Below the pieces are notes generated by a model. It did not search any database. It was not told the origin of the DNA and was given only the letters and a program-made list of their open reading frames with translations. From the NCBI GenBank assembly GCA_913009825.1, contig CAJVYQ010000002.1:1-64000 (forward strand): a stretch of 64,000 nt of DNA, in the 5' to 3' direction. The DNA comes from an uncultured Deferribacteres bacterium (GTDB lineage: Bacteria > Zhuqueibacterota > JdFR-76 > DREG01). The number at the start of each line of letters is the position of its first letter. The first letter of the stretch is position 1. A program made the translations under genes and the position numbers. Shown here piece by piece: positions 8,306-17,606 of the stretch.

Positions 8306-8650
8306 TTAAAATTTTTTTATGGGGATAAGGCAGAAAAATTTAAACATTCTTTTTCCGGTATTTTTGAATTGATGTTCCTCATTTGGTACAACCAACACCA
8401 CATCTCCTGCATGCAAAGGAAATTGTTTATCTTTTCCCCGTAATTCACCATCCCCCTCTAAAATAATAACTTCATGTTCATAATCATGGGTGTGATAAGG
8501 GGAGAAACCATCCGGTTCCACCTCAAATAACCGCATTTTGAAATTGAGCGCTTCATCAGCTTCAGAGAGCAAAAGCCGCTTTCTCACTTTTTCGGCGCCT
8601 TCCATATCCACCGGGTTTGCCGGAACATTATTTATCTTTTTAACAAGCAT
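8306..8650 (-). CDS. cupin-domain protein
   Basis: A 114-residue single-domain cupin. Motif 1 gives metal ligands H53, H55 and E60 ([10 protein letters not shown]) and motif 2 gives H93 (PNEEHQF), so a metal site is intact. The start at 8650 is chosen because GGAGG lies 5 bases upstream; an in-frame start 36 bases earlier lacks this. The first 19 bases overlap the end of the Na+/H+ antiporter gene, so expression is coupled to the transporter. The substrate cannot be predicted; small cupins of this kind often bind small metabolites or act as sensors. Confidence 0.8.
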   Translation of the reverse strand: MLVKKINNVPANPVDMEGAEKVRKRLLLSEADEALNFKMRLFEVEPDGFSPYHTHDYEHEVIILEGDGELRGKDKQFPLHAGDVVLVVPNEEHQFKNTGKRMFKFFCLIPIKKF

Positions 8651-9891
8651 AGTACCTCCTGTTTTATTATTTTTTTCACCAAACATTTTATTGTCAATCC
8701 CTGTACCAGGATGGCAAACACGACCACTGTATAAGTCATCATAAGAATAACATCTCTGATTTCTCCTGCCGGAAGAGACAAAGCAAGTGCTACTGAAATG
8801 CCACCACGCAAACCTCCCCAGGTCATAATCGGCAAAACTTCCGGGTCAATTTTTCTTAAAAACTTTAACAAACTTAAAGGGATACCAATGCTTAAAAAGC
8901 GGGCAATTAAAACAATGGGAATGGCGATGAGACCCGCCAACAAATATTGTCCTGCCACGGTAAGCGCCAAAATCTCCAGGCCAATTAATACAAACAACAG
9001 AGCATTCAAAATAACATCGATCAATTCCCAGAAATCATCCAGATGATTCCGCGTTTTGTGCGACATGGCAAAACGGCGTCCATGATTACCGATTAACAAA
9101 CCGGCAACCACAATGGCAATGGGTCCGGAAAAATGAAACCGGGCGGCGAACGCATATCCTCCGGTTACCAACGCCAGAGTTAGCAAAATTTCCACCTGGT
9201 AATTATCCACACTTTTAAGCAGTTGATAGGTTATCCAACCGGCAATTAAACCAAAGATAGCGCCGCCAAAAACCTCTGTAAAAAACAGGGAAAAAATATT
9301 CCCTATATTTAAACCGTGACCGCTGAAAGCCATTTCAAATATTGTAATGAATACAACCACTCCAATGCCGTCATTGAACAGCGATTCTCCAGTGATGATG
9401 GTTTCCAATCTTCTGGGCGTTTTTACGGTTTTTAGGATCCCCAGTACGGCGATCGGATCCGTGGGAGAAATTAAAGCGCCGAATAGAAGACAATAGATGT
9501 ACGCTAACTTTATACTCAATGCGAGGGAAACAGCGTAAATAATTGAACCGACAATAAAAGTTGAGAAGAGAACCCCTAATGTGGCAAAAATACCAATTTC
9601 CCATTTTTGTTCGGACAGATTGTTCAGGTTTACATGCAAGGCACCGGCAAAGAGAAGAAAACTGAGCATCCCCTGTAAAAGCGTTTTATTAAAATCGATA
9701 CTTGCAACCAGTTCCCGCGCGTTGTCTTCTATGGTGAAACCCAATTGTCCCAGGACAATTAAGCATAAGGACATGACCAGAGAGAACAGCATCAAGCCGA
9801 TGGTTGACGGCAATTTTATATAACGGTAATTTATGTAACTGAAAACAGCAGAAAGGGTAATCAAAACAGCAATAATATCAAAAATATTCAT
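8632..9891 (-). CDS. CPA1-family Na+/H+ antiporter (NhaP type)
   Basis: A 419-residue inner-membrane protein with about 12 hydrophobic segments and no long cytoplasmic tail. Signatures of the CPA1 family are [17 protein letters not shown] (ion-binding ND/PD motif region), [14 protein letters not shown] and [19 protein letters not shown] near the C-terminus. It exchanges Na+ or K+ for protons and controls internal pH and salt. It is first in a unit with the overlapping cupin gene. Confidence 0.9.
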   Translation of the reverse strand: MNIFDIIAVLITLSAVFSYINYRYIKLPSTIGLMLFSLVMSLCLIVLGQLGFTIEDNARELVASIDFNKTLLQGMLSFLLFAGALHVNLNNLSEQKWEIGIFATLGVLFSTFIVGSIIYAVSLALSIKLAYIYCLLFGALISPTDPIAVLGILKTVKTPRRLETIITGESLFNDGIGVVVFITIFEMAFSGHGLNIGNIFSLFFTEVFGGAIFGLIAGWITYQLLKSVDNYQVEILLTLALVTGGYAFAARFHFSGPIAIVVAGLLIGNHGRRFAMSHKTRNHLDDFWELIDVILNALLFVLIGLEILALTVAGQYLLAGLIAIPIVLIARFLSIGIPLSLLKFLRKIDPEVLPIMTWGGLRGGISVALALSLPAGEIRDVILMMTYTVVVFAILVQGLTIKCLVKKIIKQEVLCLLKR

Positions 9892-9980
9892 TTTAAATGG
9901 TAAGTAAATATAGAGGAAAAATCAAGCAAGAATTTAAATGAAAAGATGATCTCATTTAGCCTGCATTATTCATAAATTTT

Positions 9981-10160
9981 TGCCACAAAGGCACAAAGTC
10001 ACTAAAAATATATAAATTGTGACAATTTAGTAATTTAAACTCAATTTGTTTTGCGAATTGTTTTATTTAAGTACAATTTCATATAAGGTCTTGCTTATAA
10101 ACCCTTTGTGCCTTTCCTTCCCTATCCAGGCGGGGTACTTTTGTGGTGAATGAATTTTTC
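9981..10160. repeat. eroded intergenic inverted repeat (CACAAAG family)
   Basis: AAAGGCACAAAG (9987-9998) is perfectly complementary to CTTTGTGCCTTT (10104-10115). The outer parts GCCACAAAG near 9982 and CTTTTGTGGTG near 10137-10148 are also complementary. A related sequence occurs at 45626-45660. This looks like one of the dispersed non-coding repeats common in environmental genomes. Confidence 0.5.
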
Positions 10161-10186
10161 AGGTTAAGGGTGGTTTCCAAAAAAAA

Positions 10187-10235
10187 TCCCACAGAAAGAA
10201 GGGGAAGCGCCCTGTTTTTGTCTCTTTCTGTGGGA
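10187..10235 (-). terminator. terminator-like hairpin downstream of the phosphatase fusion gene
   Basis: A perfect 13-bp stem, TCCCACAGAAAGA (10187-10199) with TCTTTCTGTGGGA (10223-10235), encloses a 23-base loop. On the minus strand it is followed by a run of Ts, complementary to the A run at 10180-10186. It lies about 54 bases beyond the stop of the gene ending at 10289. Confidence 0.75.
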
Positions 10236-10288
10236 AATAATTACTCATTTTTTACAATGATTTTGTAAAAAAAAGGAATCCTGTTACT

Positions 10289-11350
10289 CTACTCGGAATC
10301 TTTTTTCCCCTCCGTCTCCGGCGAACTTTCCTCTATTTTTTCTTCTGCGGCAGCGGTCGATTCTTCCTCTTTCTTACCAACTTCTTCCATCTCTTTCTCT
10401 TTTCCCTTCAACTCTTTGCCAAACGAAGAAATTTCTTCTATCACTTTTTTAACGTCTTCATCGGCATCAAGGACTAAACCTTCTTCTTTCTCCAGTTTGT
10501 CATAAACGATTCGTCCCAATTCGTTATACTTTTTTTCAGTTTTTCGCTTTATTCCGGCAATATCCATTTTCAAACGACCAATTGCAGTAAGCTCCTCGGT
10601 TTTTTCGGTGACATACGTTACCGTATCTTTCACCCCTTTTTTTACATCCTGCCATAATTTATCTGCTTTGTCTGACATGCTTACCTCCGTATTTTTTTCG
10701 GTTAAATTTAACTTCAGCCAATTCAATATATTGGAAAAATTTTCAAATGCCAAATATTTAATCTTCTCCCGGTCGCAATACGCCGCCAAAGAATCTTTGG
10801 CAAAAATTAAATCCACTTCTTTAATACCGCACAAATCGGAATATCCATCACCAACAAAAATGATGAAATCATCATTTTCCCGTAGTCTTCGTATCTGATA
10901 GCCCTTACAGTTGGCACAACGGCCGCACGTGTGTTCAAAATAAGGGAAATTGATCTCCAGTTTTTGCTCGCCGTTCCAGTGCAATTCGTTGCAATATACG
11001 TTCAAAGCCGGTAAATAGTTTCGCTCTAAGATCGGTTTAATATATAAATCCATGCCATCGCTGAGGATCGAAACCGGAATATCATTGGCCGCGCAGAAAT
11101 CGACAAAGGGTACAAATGTGGTATCTAACGATCTTGCATTAATAAAATCGTTCAATTGGTTTTTTGAAACATTGAGATATTGCATACCTCTCAGATACAT
11201 TTCACGCGAATCAATTTTTCCACTTTCCCATAATTGAATGGCCGGAAGCGCTTTCCCCTGAGTGAAAGTTGTAAAAAACAGATCACCCACATCTTCCGTG
11301 GCAATGGTGCCGTCAAAATCACAAAAAATTTTTATTCTTTTTCCAGTCAA
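10289..11350 (-). CDS. HAD phosphatase (MtnX-like) fused in frame to a charged coiled-coil protein
   Basis: A 353-residue continuous frame with two parts. Residues 1-224 are a complete HAD-family phosphatase of the MtnX/phosphoserine-phosphatase type: nucleophile motif DFDGT with D11 and D13, SILSDGMD as motif II, and VGDGYSDLCGI as motif III/IV, plus a cysteine pair CGRCANC. Residues 225-353 (from MSDKADKLWQDVKKGVKD) are a highly charged, helical, coiled-coil-like protein ending in a Glu/Lys/Ser-rich tail. A perfect GGAGG lies 5 bases before that internal ATG, so the second part is probably also made as a separate 129-residue protein. The substrate of the phosphatase is unknown. Confidence 0.8.
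   Translation of the reverse strand: MTGKRIKIFCDFDGTIATEDVGDLFFTTFTQGKALPAIQLWESGKIDSREMYLRGMQYLNVSKNQLNDFINARSLDTTFVPFVDFCAANDIPVSILSDGMDLYIKPILERNYLPALNVYCNELHWNGEQKLEINFPYFEHTCGRCANCKGYQIRRLRENDDFIIFVGDGYSDLCGIKEVDLIFAKDSLAAYCDREKIKYLAFENFSNILNWLKLNLTEKNTEVSMSDKADKLWQDVKKGVKDTVTYVTEKTEELTAIGRLKMDIAGIKRKTEKKYNELGRIVYDKLEKEEGLVLDADEDVKKVIEEISSFGKELKGKEKEMEEVGKKEEESTAAAEEKIEESSPETEGKKDSE
10676..10688 (-). promoter_or_regulatory. strong internal ribosome binding site and start inside the phosphatase frame
   Basis: GGAGG (10688-10684) followed by TAAGC and ATG (10678-10676) forms a near-ideal translation start in the same frame as the surrounding gene. It marks the exact junction between the HAD domain and the coiled-coil part. 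The simplest reading is that two originally separate coding sequences became fused by loss of a stop codon, with the downstream start retained. Confidence 0.7.
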
Positions 11351-11493
11351 AATGCTCCCTGTTTTGTAACTTTCAAGAAACTTAAAATTCAGACCCTATG
11401 GGTTTTAATTCGCAGCGCTTTGAAATTTCTCGTACTACAGTGAAACCATCAGGGTCCCGGTCACTATTCAGGCCGTCTTCATTTTTTAGCAAA

Positions 11494-11539
11494 AAAAGCT
11501 CCACGAGAGCATAAACCATGCCGCTGCCGTGAAGCTTTT
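11494..11539 (-). terminator. Rho-independent terminator after ppdK
   Basis: AAAAGCTCCACG (11494-11505) pairs with CGTGAAGCTTTT (11528-11539) with one mismatch, and the minus strand continues with seven Ts. It lies 22 bases beyond the ppdK stop codon. Confidence 0.85.
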
Positions 11540-11561
11540 AAATGTTGAAAAGGAATGTGTT

Positions 11562-14276
11562 CTATTTTTCCCGCAAAACAGCCTGTGCCGCTGCCAAACG
11601 GGCAATGGGCACACGATACGGAGAACAACTGACATAATTCATGCCTGCCCGGTGGCAAAATTCCACGGATTTCGGTTCGCCCCCGTGTTCGCCACAGATA
11701 CCGATTTTCAGATTCGGCCGGGTTGTGCGGCCCTTTTTCACGGCAATTTCCACCAATTGACCCACACCTTCCTGATCCAACACCTGAAATGGGTCTTCCG
11801 GCAAAATTTTCTTTTCTATATATTCCGTTAGAAATTTACCGGCATCATCCCTGCTGTAACCGAAAGTCATCTGAGTCAGGTCGTTTGTACCAAAAGAGAA
11901 GAACTCCGCAACCTCCGCAACTTTATCCGCGGTAAGAGCGGCGCGTGGAATTTCGATCATGGTTCCAACCATGTACTTTACTTTGATGCCATATTCCCGG
12001 ATCACCTCTTCGGCAACTTTTATTGTTATCTCTCTCTGATTGGCTAATTCCGCTTTTGTACCGATCAACGGAATCATGATTTCCGGGTAAACTTTTACGC
12101 CTTCCCGGGTTAATTCACAGGCTGCTTCCAAAATAGCCCGCACCTGCATCTCGGTTATTTCCGGATACGTAATTCCCAGACGGCAGCCGCGATGACCTAA
12201 CATAGGATTAAATTCATGCAGACTGTCAACTTTTGCTTTCACTTCTGCCAAAGAAATTCCCATTTCTTCGGCCATTTCTTTTTGCTGATCTTCCTCATGG
12301 GGAACAAATTCATGAAGCGGCGGATCCAAAGTACGGATGGTCACCGGCAAATCGTGCATGGCTTTTAGAATGCCGTAAAAATCGCTTTTCTGCATGGGAA
12401 GAAGTTTGGTCAGCGCTTTTCGGCGGCCGGCTTCGTCTTCCGCCAAAATCATTTCCCGGACGGCTTTGATTCTATCTCCTTCAAAAAACATGTGCTCGGT
12501 GCGGCAAAGTCCGATTCCTTCGGCGCCAAAATTTCTGGCTACCTGAGAATCGTTGGGCGTATCCGCATTTGTACGCACGTTTAATTTACGGATATTATCC
12601 GCCCAACTCATCAACTTGCCGAAATTGCCGGATAATTCGGGATCGATGGTTGCCACTTCACCCAACATCACTTCACCGGTTGAACCGTTCAACGAGATGT
12701 AATCACCTTCTTTGATAGTCAAATCAGCCACTTTTATCTCTTTTTTAGCATAGCTGATATTCAAAGCGCCGCAACCGGCAACACAGCATTTACCCATTCC
12801 TCTTGCCACAACTGCCGCGTGAGAAGTCATGCCGCCGCGGGCCGTGAGAATTCCGTTGGCCACATTCATACCGCCAATATCTTCCGGAGATGTTTCGATG
12901 CGCACCAGCATAACTTTCTCGCCGCGGGCAGCCCATTCTTCGGCGTCATCTGCATGAAAAACAACGCGGCCGGAAGCAGCTCCGGGTGAAGCGGGTAAGC
13001 CGCGGGCAACAACCTTTTTTTCCGCTTTGGGATCAAACTGGGGATGAAGCAACTGATCCAGTTGATTCGGTTCAACCCGCATCACGGCTGTATCTTTGGA
13101 AATTAAGCCTTCTGCTGCCATCTCTACAGCAATGCGCACTGCTGCTTCCGCGGTTCGTTTACCTGTGCGGGTTTGCAGCATCCACAATTTTTCCTTCTGA
13201 ATAGTAAATTCAATATCCTGCATATCTTTGTAATGATTTTCCAGAATCGTGTAAATCTTCACTAAATCCCGGTAAACTTCCGGCATATATTCTTCTAGAG
13301 AAGGATATTTTGTCCGACGTTCTTCCCCTGAAATTCTGTTTTGTTCTGCCCATTTCACAGAACGTTTTTTAGTGATGGATTGGGGCGTACGAATACCGGC
13401 TACAACATCTTCGCCCTGCGCATTGATCAGAAATTCACCATAAAATTCATTTTCTCCGGTAGCCGGATCACGGGTAAACGCCACACCGGTTGCACAGTCA
13501 TCGCCCATGTTGCCAAAAACCATGGCCTGCACATTTACTGCCGTTCCCCAATCATCCGGAATACCGTTTATTTTTCTGTAGGTAATTGCCCGGGGAACCA
13601 TCCAGGAACCGAACACCGCATTAATTCCGCCCCAAAGTTGTTCCCACGGATCGGTGGGAAAATCCACGCTAAGCCGGTCTTTCACCATTTTTTTGAACCG
13701 TTTTGCCAACTCTTTCAAGGCATCCACATCCAACTCAGTATCAAGTTGTACACCTTTTTCTTTTTTTACCTGATCTATGATCACTTCAAACGGGTCTTCT
13801 TCCTCTTTGGATTCCGGCTTCAGCCCCATTACAACGTCACCGTACATCTGAATAAAACGCCGGTACGAATCCCAGCCGAAACGTTCGTTGTTGGATTTTT
13901 TGATCAAACCCCGGATAGTTTCTTCGTTCAAACCAAGATTTAAAACCGTGTCCATCATACCGGGCATGGAAACCCGGGCCCCGGAGCGCACGGAGATCAG
14001 CAGCGGATTATCGGGATCGCCAAATTTAGTCCCCATTATTTTTTCGATTTGCGCCATTGCACTATTCACATGGTCGGTAAGCTCCGGCGGGTATTGTCGG
14101 TTCTGTTCGTAGTAAACAGTACACATTTCTGTTGTAATAGTAAATCCGGCCGGAACCGGGATGCCCAGATTACTCATTTCAGCCAAATTGGCTCCCTTGC
14201 CACCCAGCAGGTTTTTCATGTCGGCGCGACCCTCTGCTTTTCCATCACCAAACGTATACAAATATTTTGTTGCCAT
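11562..14276 (-). CDS. ppdK: pyruvate, phosphate dikinase
   Basis: A 904-residue PPDK that interconverts pyruvate, ATP and phosphate with PEP, AMP and pyrophosphate. Domains are in the normal order. The N-terminal ATP-grasp region has [10 protein letters not shown] and [10 protein letters not shown]. The central phosphohistidine domain has [16 protein letters not shown], whose His carries the phosphate. The C-terminal PEP/pyruvate-binding barrel has [39 protein letters not shown] and GICGEHGG. The start at 14276 is chosen over an in-frame one 24 bases upstream because AAGGAG lies 7-8 bases before it and the family motif follows at once. A terminator lies downstream and another upstream, so it is a single-gene unit. 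With pyrophosphate-linked metabolism it may work in glycolysis or gluconeogenesis. Confidence 0.97.
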   Translation of the reverse strand: MATKYLYTFGDGKAEGRADMKNLLGGKGANLAEMSNLGIPVPAGFTITTEMCTVYYEQNRQYPPELTDHVNSAMAQIEKIMGTKFGDPDNPLLISVRSGARVSMPGMMDTVLNLGLNEETIRGLIKKSNNERFGWDSYRRFIQMYGDVVMGLKPESKEEEDPFEVIIDQVKKEKGVQLDTELDVDALKELAKRFKKMVKDRLSVDFPTDPWEQLWGGINAVFGSWMVPRAITYRKINGIPDDWGTAVNVQAMVFGNMGDDCATGVAFTRDPATGENEFYGEFLINAQGEDVVAGIRTPQSITKKRSVKWAEQNRISGEERRTKYPSLEEYMPEVYRDLVKIYTILENHYKDMQDIEFTIQKEKLWMLQTRTGKRTAEAAVRIAVEMAAEGLISKDTAVMRVEPNQLDQLLHPQFDPKAEKKVVARGLPASPGAASGRVVFHADDAEEWAARGEKVMLVRIETSPEDIGGMNVANGILTARGGMTSHAAVVARGMGKCCVAGCGALNISYAKKEIKVADLTIKEGDYISLNGSTGEVMLGEVATIDPELSGNFGKLMSWADNIRKLNVRTNADTPNDSQVARNFGAEGIGLCRTEHMFFEGDRIKAVREMILAEDEAGRRKALTKLLPMQKSDFYGILKAMHDLPVTIRTLDPPLHEFVPHEEDQQKEMAEEMGISLAEVKAKVDSLHEFNPMLGHRGCRLGITYPEITEMQVRAILEAACELTREGVKVYPEIMIPLIGTKAELANQREITIKVAEEVIREYGIKVKYMVGTMIEIPRAALTADKVAEVAEFFSFGTNDLTQMTFGYSRDDAGKFLTEYIEKKILPEDPFQVLDQEGVGQLVEIAVKKGRTTRPNLKIGICGEHGGEPKSVEFCHRAGMNYVSCSPYRVPIARLAAAQAVLREK

Positions 14277-14319
14277 AGAATTTCTCCTTGATTTTATCAT
14301 TTAATCGTATGCTGTTTTC

Positions 14320-14338
14320 AAAAAATTGCGAAGCGCAA
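14320..14338 (-). terminator. short terminator-like hairpin after the TauE gene
   Basis: On the minus strand TTGCG-CTT-CGCAA is followed directly by TTTTTT (14325-14320). It lies 17 bases beyond the stop of the gene ending at 14355 and separates the long upstream operon from ppdK. The stem is only 5 bp, so it may be weak. Confidence 0.55.
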
Positions 14339-14354
14339 AAGTAAGAAATATTTC

Positions 14355-15176
14355 TTAAAAAAACAATAGTTTTAAACTTACAACAAGTAGAAAAAGCGCG
14401 AAGCCAACCTGGAGTTTTTTCTTGGAAATAATATTATTTGCCTGAGCTCCAAATTGGGAAGAGATAACGGCGCTAATCATAAGAGGTACCGCCGCCGTTA
14501 AATAAACATATCCGACAGCTCCGGACGGAAGCGAAGGGTTTCGCCAACCCTGTATCACATATCCGATAGTCGCCGCGGTAGTTGTAAAGATCATTACCGA
14601 GCTGGATGTGCCGGCCACAATTTTAATAGGATATTTTAACAAATTAATCAGCAGAGGCACTGTTACAAGACCCCCGCCCAAACCGGTGATGCCCGAAATC
14701 AATCCTGCTGTCAGGCCGGTTATTGCCTGAAACAACCTTTTATCTCCCTTTCCTGATCCGTTTCGCTTATGATTACCGGTTTTTTCCTTCTTATCTAGCA
14801 AAAGCTGGAATCCGGTAAAAATCAGTAATGCAATAAAAATATATTTCAGGACAACACCGGAGAGAAAATTTACTACGCCCGCACCCAAAAATGCGCCTAA
14901 AATGCTAAAAATGGCAATGAAGGGAACCGCATGCCAAAATACGTTTTTGTTTCGGGTATGCCGATAGCTGGCAAGAGCGGCCGTGAAAATTATAACGAAC
15001 AAATTAGTGCCGAATGCCAAATGGACAAAATAGTCCCCACCAATACTTTTTAATTCAAAAACCCACAACAAAATGGGAATCGTGATGATCCCTCCCCCTA
15101 TACCGAAAAATCCCGCCGCGAATCCGGAAAAGATGCCAACAATGAAAAATAAAACAAAAAGGTGCCAATCCATCAT
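14355..15176 (-). CDS. TauE/SafE-family membrane permease
   Basis: A 273-residue inner-membrane protein with about eight hydrophobic segments and the glycine-rich inverted repeats typical of TauE/SafE (GFFGIGGGIITIPILLWVF near residue 22 and GITGLGGGLVTVPLLINLL near 170). The family exports sulfonates, sulfite or related organic anions; the substrate here is not predictable. The start overlaps the S41 protease stop by 4 bases (ATGA), so it is the last gene of that operon. Confidence 0.85.
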   Translation of the reverse strand: MMDWHLFVLFFIVGIFSGFAAGFFGIGGGIITIPILLWVFELKSIGGDYFVHLAFGTNLFVIIFTAALASYRHTRNKNVFWHAVPFIAIFSILGAFLGAGVVNFLSGVVLKYIFIALLIFTGFQLLLDKKEKTGNHKRNGSGKGDKRLFQAITGLTAGLISGITGLGGGLVTVPLLINLLKYPIKIVAGTSSSVMIFTTTAATIGYVIQGWRNPSLPSGAVGYVYLTAAVPLMISAVISSQFGAQANNIISKKKLQVGFALFLLVVSLKLLFF

Positions 15177-16864
15177 TTCCCTAACTTCATGGCATATTCT
15201 CTGGGATTTGTCATAACTTCCATCGCCGTCTGCAACACGCGATCATTATTGAAGGTTGTTTCAATCTGTCCTTTAAAACCGTATAATTTCGCAGCAATTT
15301 CTTTCTTCAATGTCTTACGGATAAACTCTTTATCTTCATCAAATTTTCTTTTTTTAATTTTCTCAACTGAATCCGATAAATTTTTCAGATTCTGCGAAAA
15401 ATAGGCATTATATTTATTATCTTTCGCATATTTTTGCAACTGTCTAATTTCTTCTTCACCATCCATTCGATAAGTGAATTTTTTTTCTTTTAGATATTTG
15501 CGAAAATTTGCCAAAATCTCATCGGTTATTTTAATATCTTTCGCCTTATTTTTTAATTTGGGCGCATACGAAACAGCAAAATTAAAAAACATAGATTGGC
15601 GAATTAAGGCAATTTCGTAACCGGTTAATGTTGGCATTTTAACTTCAATGTCCGGCTTGATACCGCCGCCACCATAAACAATTCTGCCGTTTTTAGTATG
15701 ATATTCCTTTTTAGCGCCTTGTTTGGTTGAATCGGCCGTTAATTCGGTATCTACATGCAATAAAACACGGTTATCTCTTTTCAAATGGGCTAAATTCTGG
15801 ATCAACCGGCCGCTGGGAACATAATATTTGGCCGTAGTTATGCGCAATCCGGTTGTGCTTGAAAAAGGAATCAATGTCTGAACCAGCCCTTTGCCAAAGG
15901 TTCTGTTGCCAATAATCAGCCCGCGGTCTAAATCCTGAATTGCACCGGCTACAATTTCCGACGCTGAAGCGGAAGCGCCATTGACCAAAACAGTAAGTTT
16001 TAATTCTTCCAGAAGCGGATCTTTGGAAGAATAATATTTTCGGTTGGAATTTGCAGTTCTCCCCTTTGTATAAACAATCAATTCTCCCCGGGGCAGAATC
16101 AGATCAGAAATTTCTACGGCGGCATCCAATAAACCGCCCGGGTTGGAACGCAAGTCCAGAATCAGGCCTTTCATCCCTTTCTTTTTTAAGTCCGTAATGG
16201 CTTTGCGAAACTGTTTGGCTGAGTTTTTGGAAAACCGTGTCAGGCGGACATAACCGATATTATCTTTAATAAAATCTGCATATTGAATATCCTGTACCAC
16301 GATGATATCCCGAATGAGTCGAAAATCCAACCGTTTTTTCTCATCCGCCCGCTTAATTTTTATTTTAACCGCCGTACCTTTTTTGCCGCGCAGCCTTTCG
16401 GCAATTTTGGACAGTGATTCATCTTTGGTTTCTTTTCCTGCTACCTCAACAATTTTGTCTCCTTCCCGAATTCCGGCTCTTCCTGCGGGCGTATTTTCGA
16501 AAGGGGGTTCAACGACCGTTGGATAATCTCCTCTTTTGCTAATGCTCATGCCAACCCCGCCATACTTTCCTTTAGTCAGAACCGCTAAATTTTCATTTTC
16601 TTCCTTCTCGATATAACCGGTATATGGATCAAGCTTCTGCGTCATCCCTTCGATGCCGGCTTTGATAAATGCATAAGGGTCAACTTCATCCACATATTGA
16701 AAAGTGATTTCCTGGTAAATTTTTTGGAACAATTCGAAATTTTTCTTGATAGAAAGATAAATATCCGGGTTGGCCACCCCGGCAGAATTAGCCAGCCAGC
16801 CGCCAAACGACACCGAGGCTAAAATAAGAATCACAACCAAAAAATATTGCTGTTTACGAGACAT
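15173..16864 (-). CDS. S41-family C-terminal processing protease
   Basis: A 563-residue periplasmic serine protease of the CtpA/Prc family. An N-terminal signal or anchor segment (residues 6-25) is followed by a helical region. A PDZ domain lies at about 95-180 (YGGVGMSISKRG, AGIREGDKIVEVAG). The peptidase core follows, with LRSNPGGLL, NGASASASEIVAGAIQD (catalytic Ser) and GKGLVQT (catalytic Lys). The long C-terminal part of about 150 residues is helical and charged. It trims envelope proteins from the C-terminus. GGAGG-like sequence precedes the ATG. The gene is coupled to the permease downstream. Confidence 0.92.
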   Translation of the reverse strand: MSRKQQYFLVVILILASVSFGGWLANSAGVANPDIYLSIKKNFELFQKIYQEITFQYVDEVDPYAFIKAGIEGMTQKLDPYTGYIEKEENENLAVLTKGKYGGVGMSISKRGDYPTVVEPPFENTPAGRAGIREGDKIVEVAGKETKDESLSKIAERLRGKKGTAVKIKIKRADEKKRLDFRLIRDIIVVQDIQYADFIKDNIGYVRLTRFSKNSAKQFRKAITDLKKKGMKGLILDLRSNPGGLLDAAVEISDLILPRGELIVYTKGRTANSNRKYYSSKDPLLEELKLTVLVNGASASASEIVAGAIQDLDRGLIIGNRTFGKGLVQTLIPFSSTTGLRITTAKYYVPSGRLIQNLAHLKRDNRVLLHVDTELTADSTKQGAKKEYHTKNGRIVYGGGGIKPDIEVKMPTLTGYEIALIRQSMFFNFAVSYAPKLKNKAKDIKITDEILANFRKYLKEKKFTYRMDGEEEIRQLQKYAKDNKYNAYFSQNLKNLSDSVEKIKKRKFDEDKEFIRKTLKKEIAAKLYGFKGQIETTFNNDRVLQTAMEVMTNPREYAMKLGK

Positions 16865-16943
16865 GTTACCTCCGATTCTATGTTAAATTCATCTTGATAC
16901 AACGTTTCCCGTTATAAAATATTTTTTGACTTTCCGGTTCTGT

Positions 16944-17591
16944 TCAATTGGCCAGGTGCTTTATTTGTACAATTTTCCATATCTGATCGGATATGGCATT
17001 TGCGGAACCATCTCCCCGGATAACCGAAATACGGTGTGGTTCCTCCCGGGCAATTGCCAAAAATCCATTTCTTACCTTTGAATGAAATTCATCGTCTTCC
17101 AGTTCCATTCGATCCCGCGCCCGCCCGGTTTTTTCCTGCCTTATGAGCGCAATTTGAGGATCGAGATCGATTACAAAAGTTCTGTCCGGAATCACGCCAT
17201 GTACGGCAATTTCATGTGCATTGCGGATTACATCCAAAGGAATCCCCCGGCCATAGCCCTGGTATGCCGTTGTGGAATCAAAAAACCGGTCACAAATTAC
17301 GATGCGATTCTTTTGCAACGCAGGCAAAATAACCTCCGCAATCAATTGGGAGCGGGCCGCTTCATAAAGTAACATTTCAGTAATTGCATTCATCATGTGC
17401 AGCGATTTATCCAACAAAATGGCGCGGATCCTTTCGGATATCTCCGAACCTCCCGGCTCCCGAAGCAGAAGTACTTTTGCCGGGTCATGATTAAAATACG
17501 CAATCAACCGATGATACAACAACCTGGCCTGAACAGATTTCCCACAAAAATCGATGCCTTCAAATGTGATTAACAGCCCCTTCATTGCCAC
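16944..17591 (-). CDS. tmk: thymidylate kinase
   Basis: A 215-residue TMP kinase that phosphorylates dTMP to dTDP. The P-loop is FEGIDFCGKSVQ, a variant of the usual GxDGxGKTTQ: Phe replaces the second Gly and Val the second Thr, although the GxxxxGKS core is kept. DRFFDSTTAYQGYGRG is the DR(Y/F) motif that positions the substrate, and RTGRARDRME-like sequence (KTGRARDRMELEDD) forms the lid. The start is GTG at 17591 with GGGG 7 bases upstream. The gene lies 15 bases after the MATE gene in the same operon. Confidence 0.92.
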   Translation of the reverse strand: MAMKGLLITFEGIDFCGKSVQARLLYHRLIAYFNHDPAKVLLLREPGGSEISERIRAILLDKSLHMMNAITEMLLYEAARSQLIAEVILPALQKNRIVICDRFFDSTTAYQGYGRGIPLDVIRNAHEIAVHGVIPDRTFVIDLDPQIALIRQEKTGRARDRMELEDDEFHSKVRNGFLAIAREEPHRISVIRGDGSANAISDQIWKIVQIKHLAN

Positions 17592-17606
17592 AGAATGTCC
17601 CCTGTT

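Larger units (their letters stand above)
9892..10288. other. intergenic region with repeat and terminator
   Basis: This 397-bp spacer has no gene. Its left part holds an eroded inverted intergenic repeat (9981-10160) and its right part a terminator hairpin (10187-10235). Confidence 0.6.
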
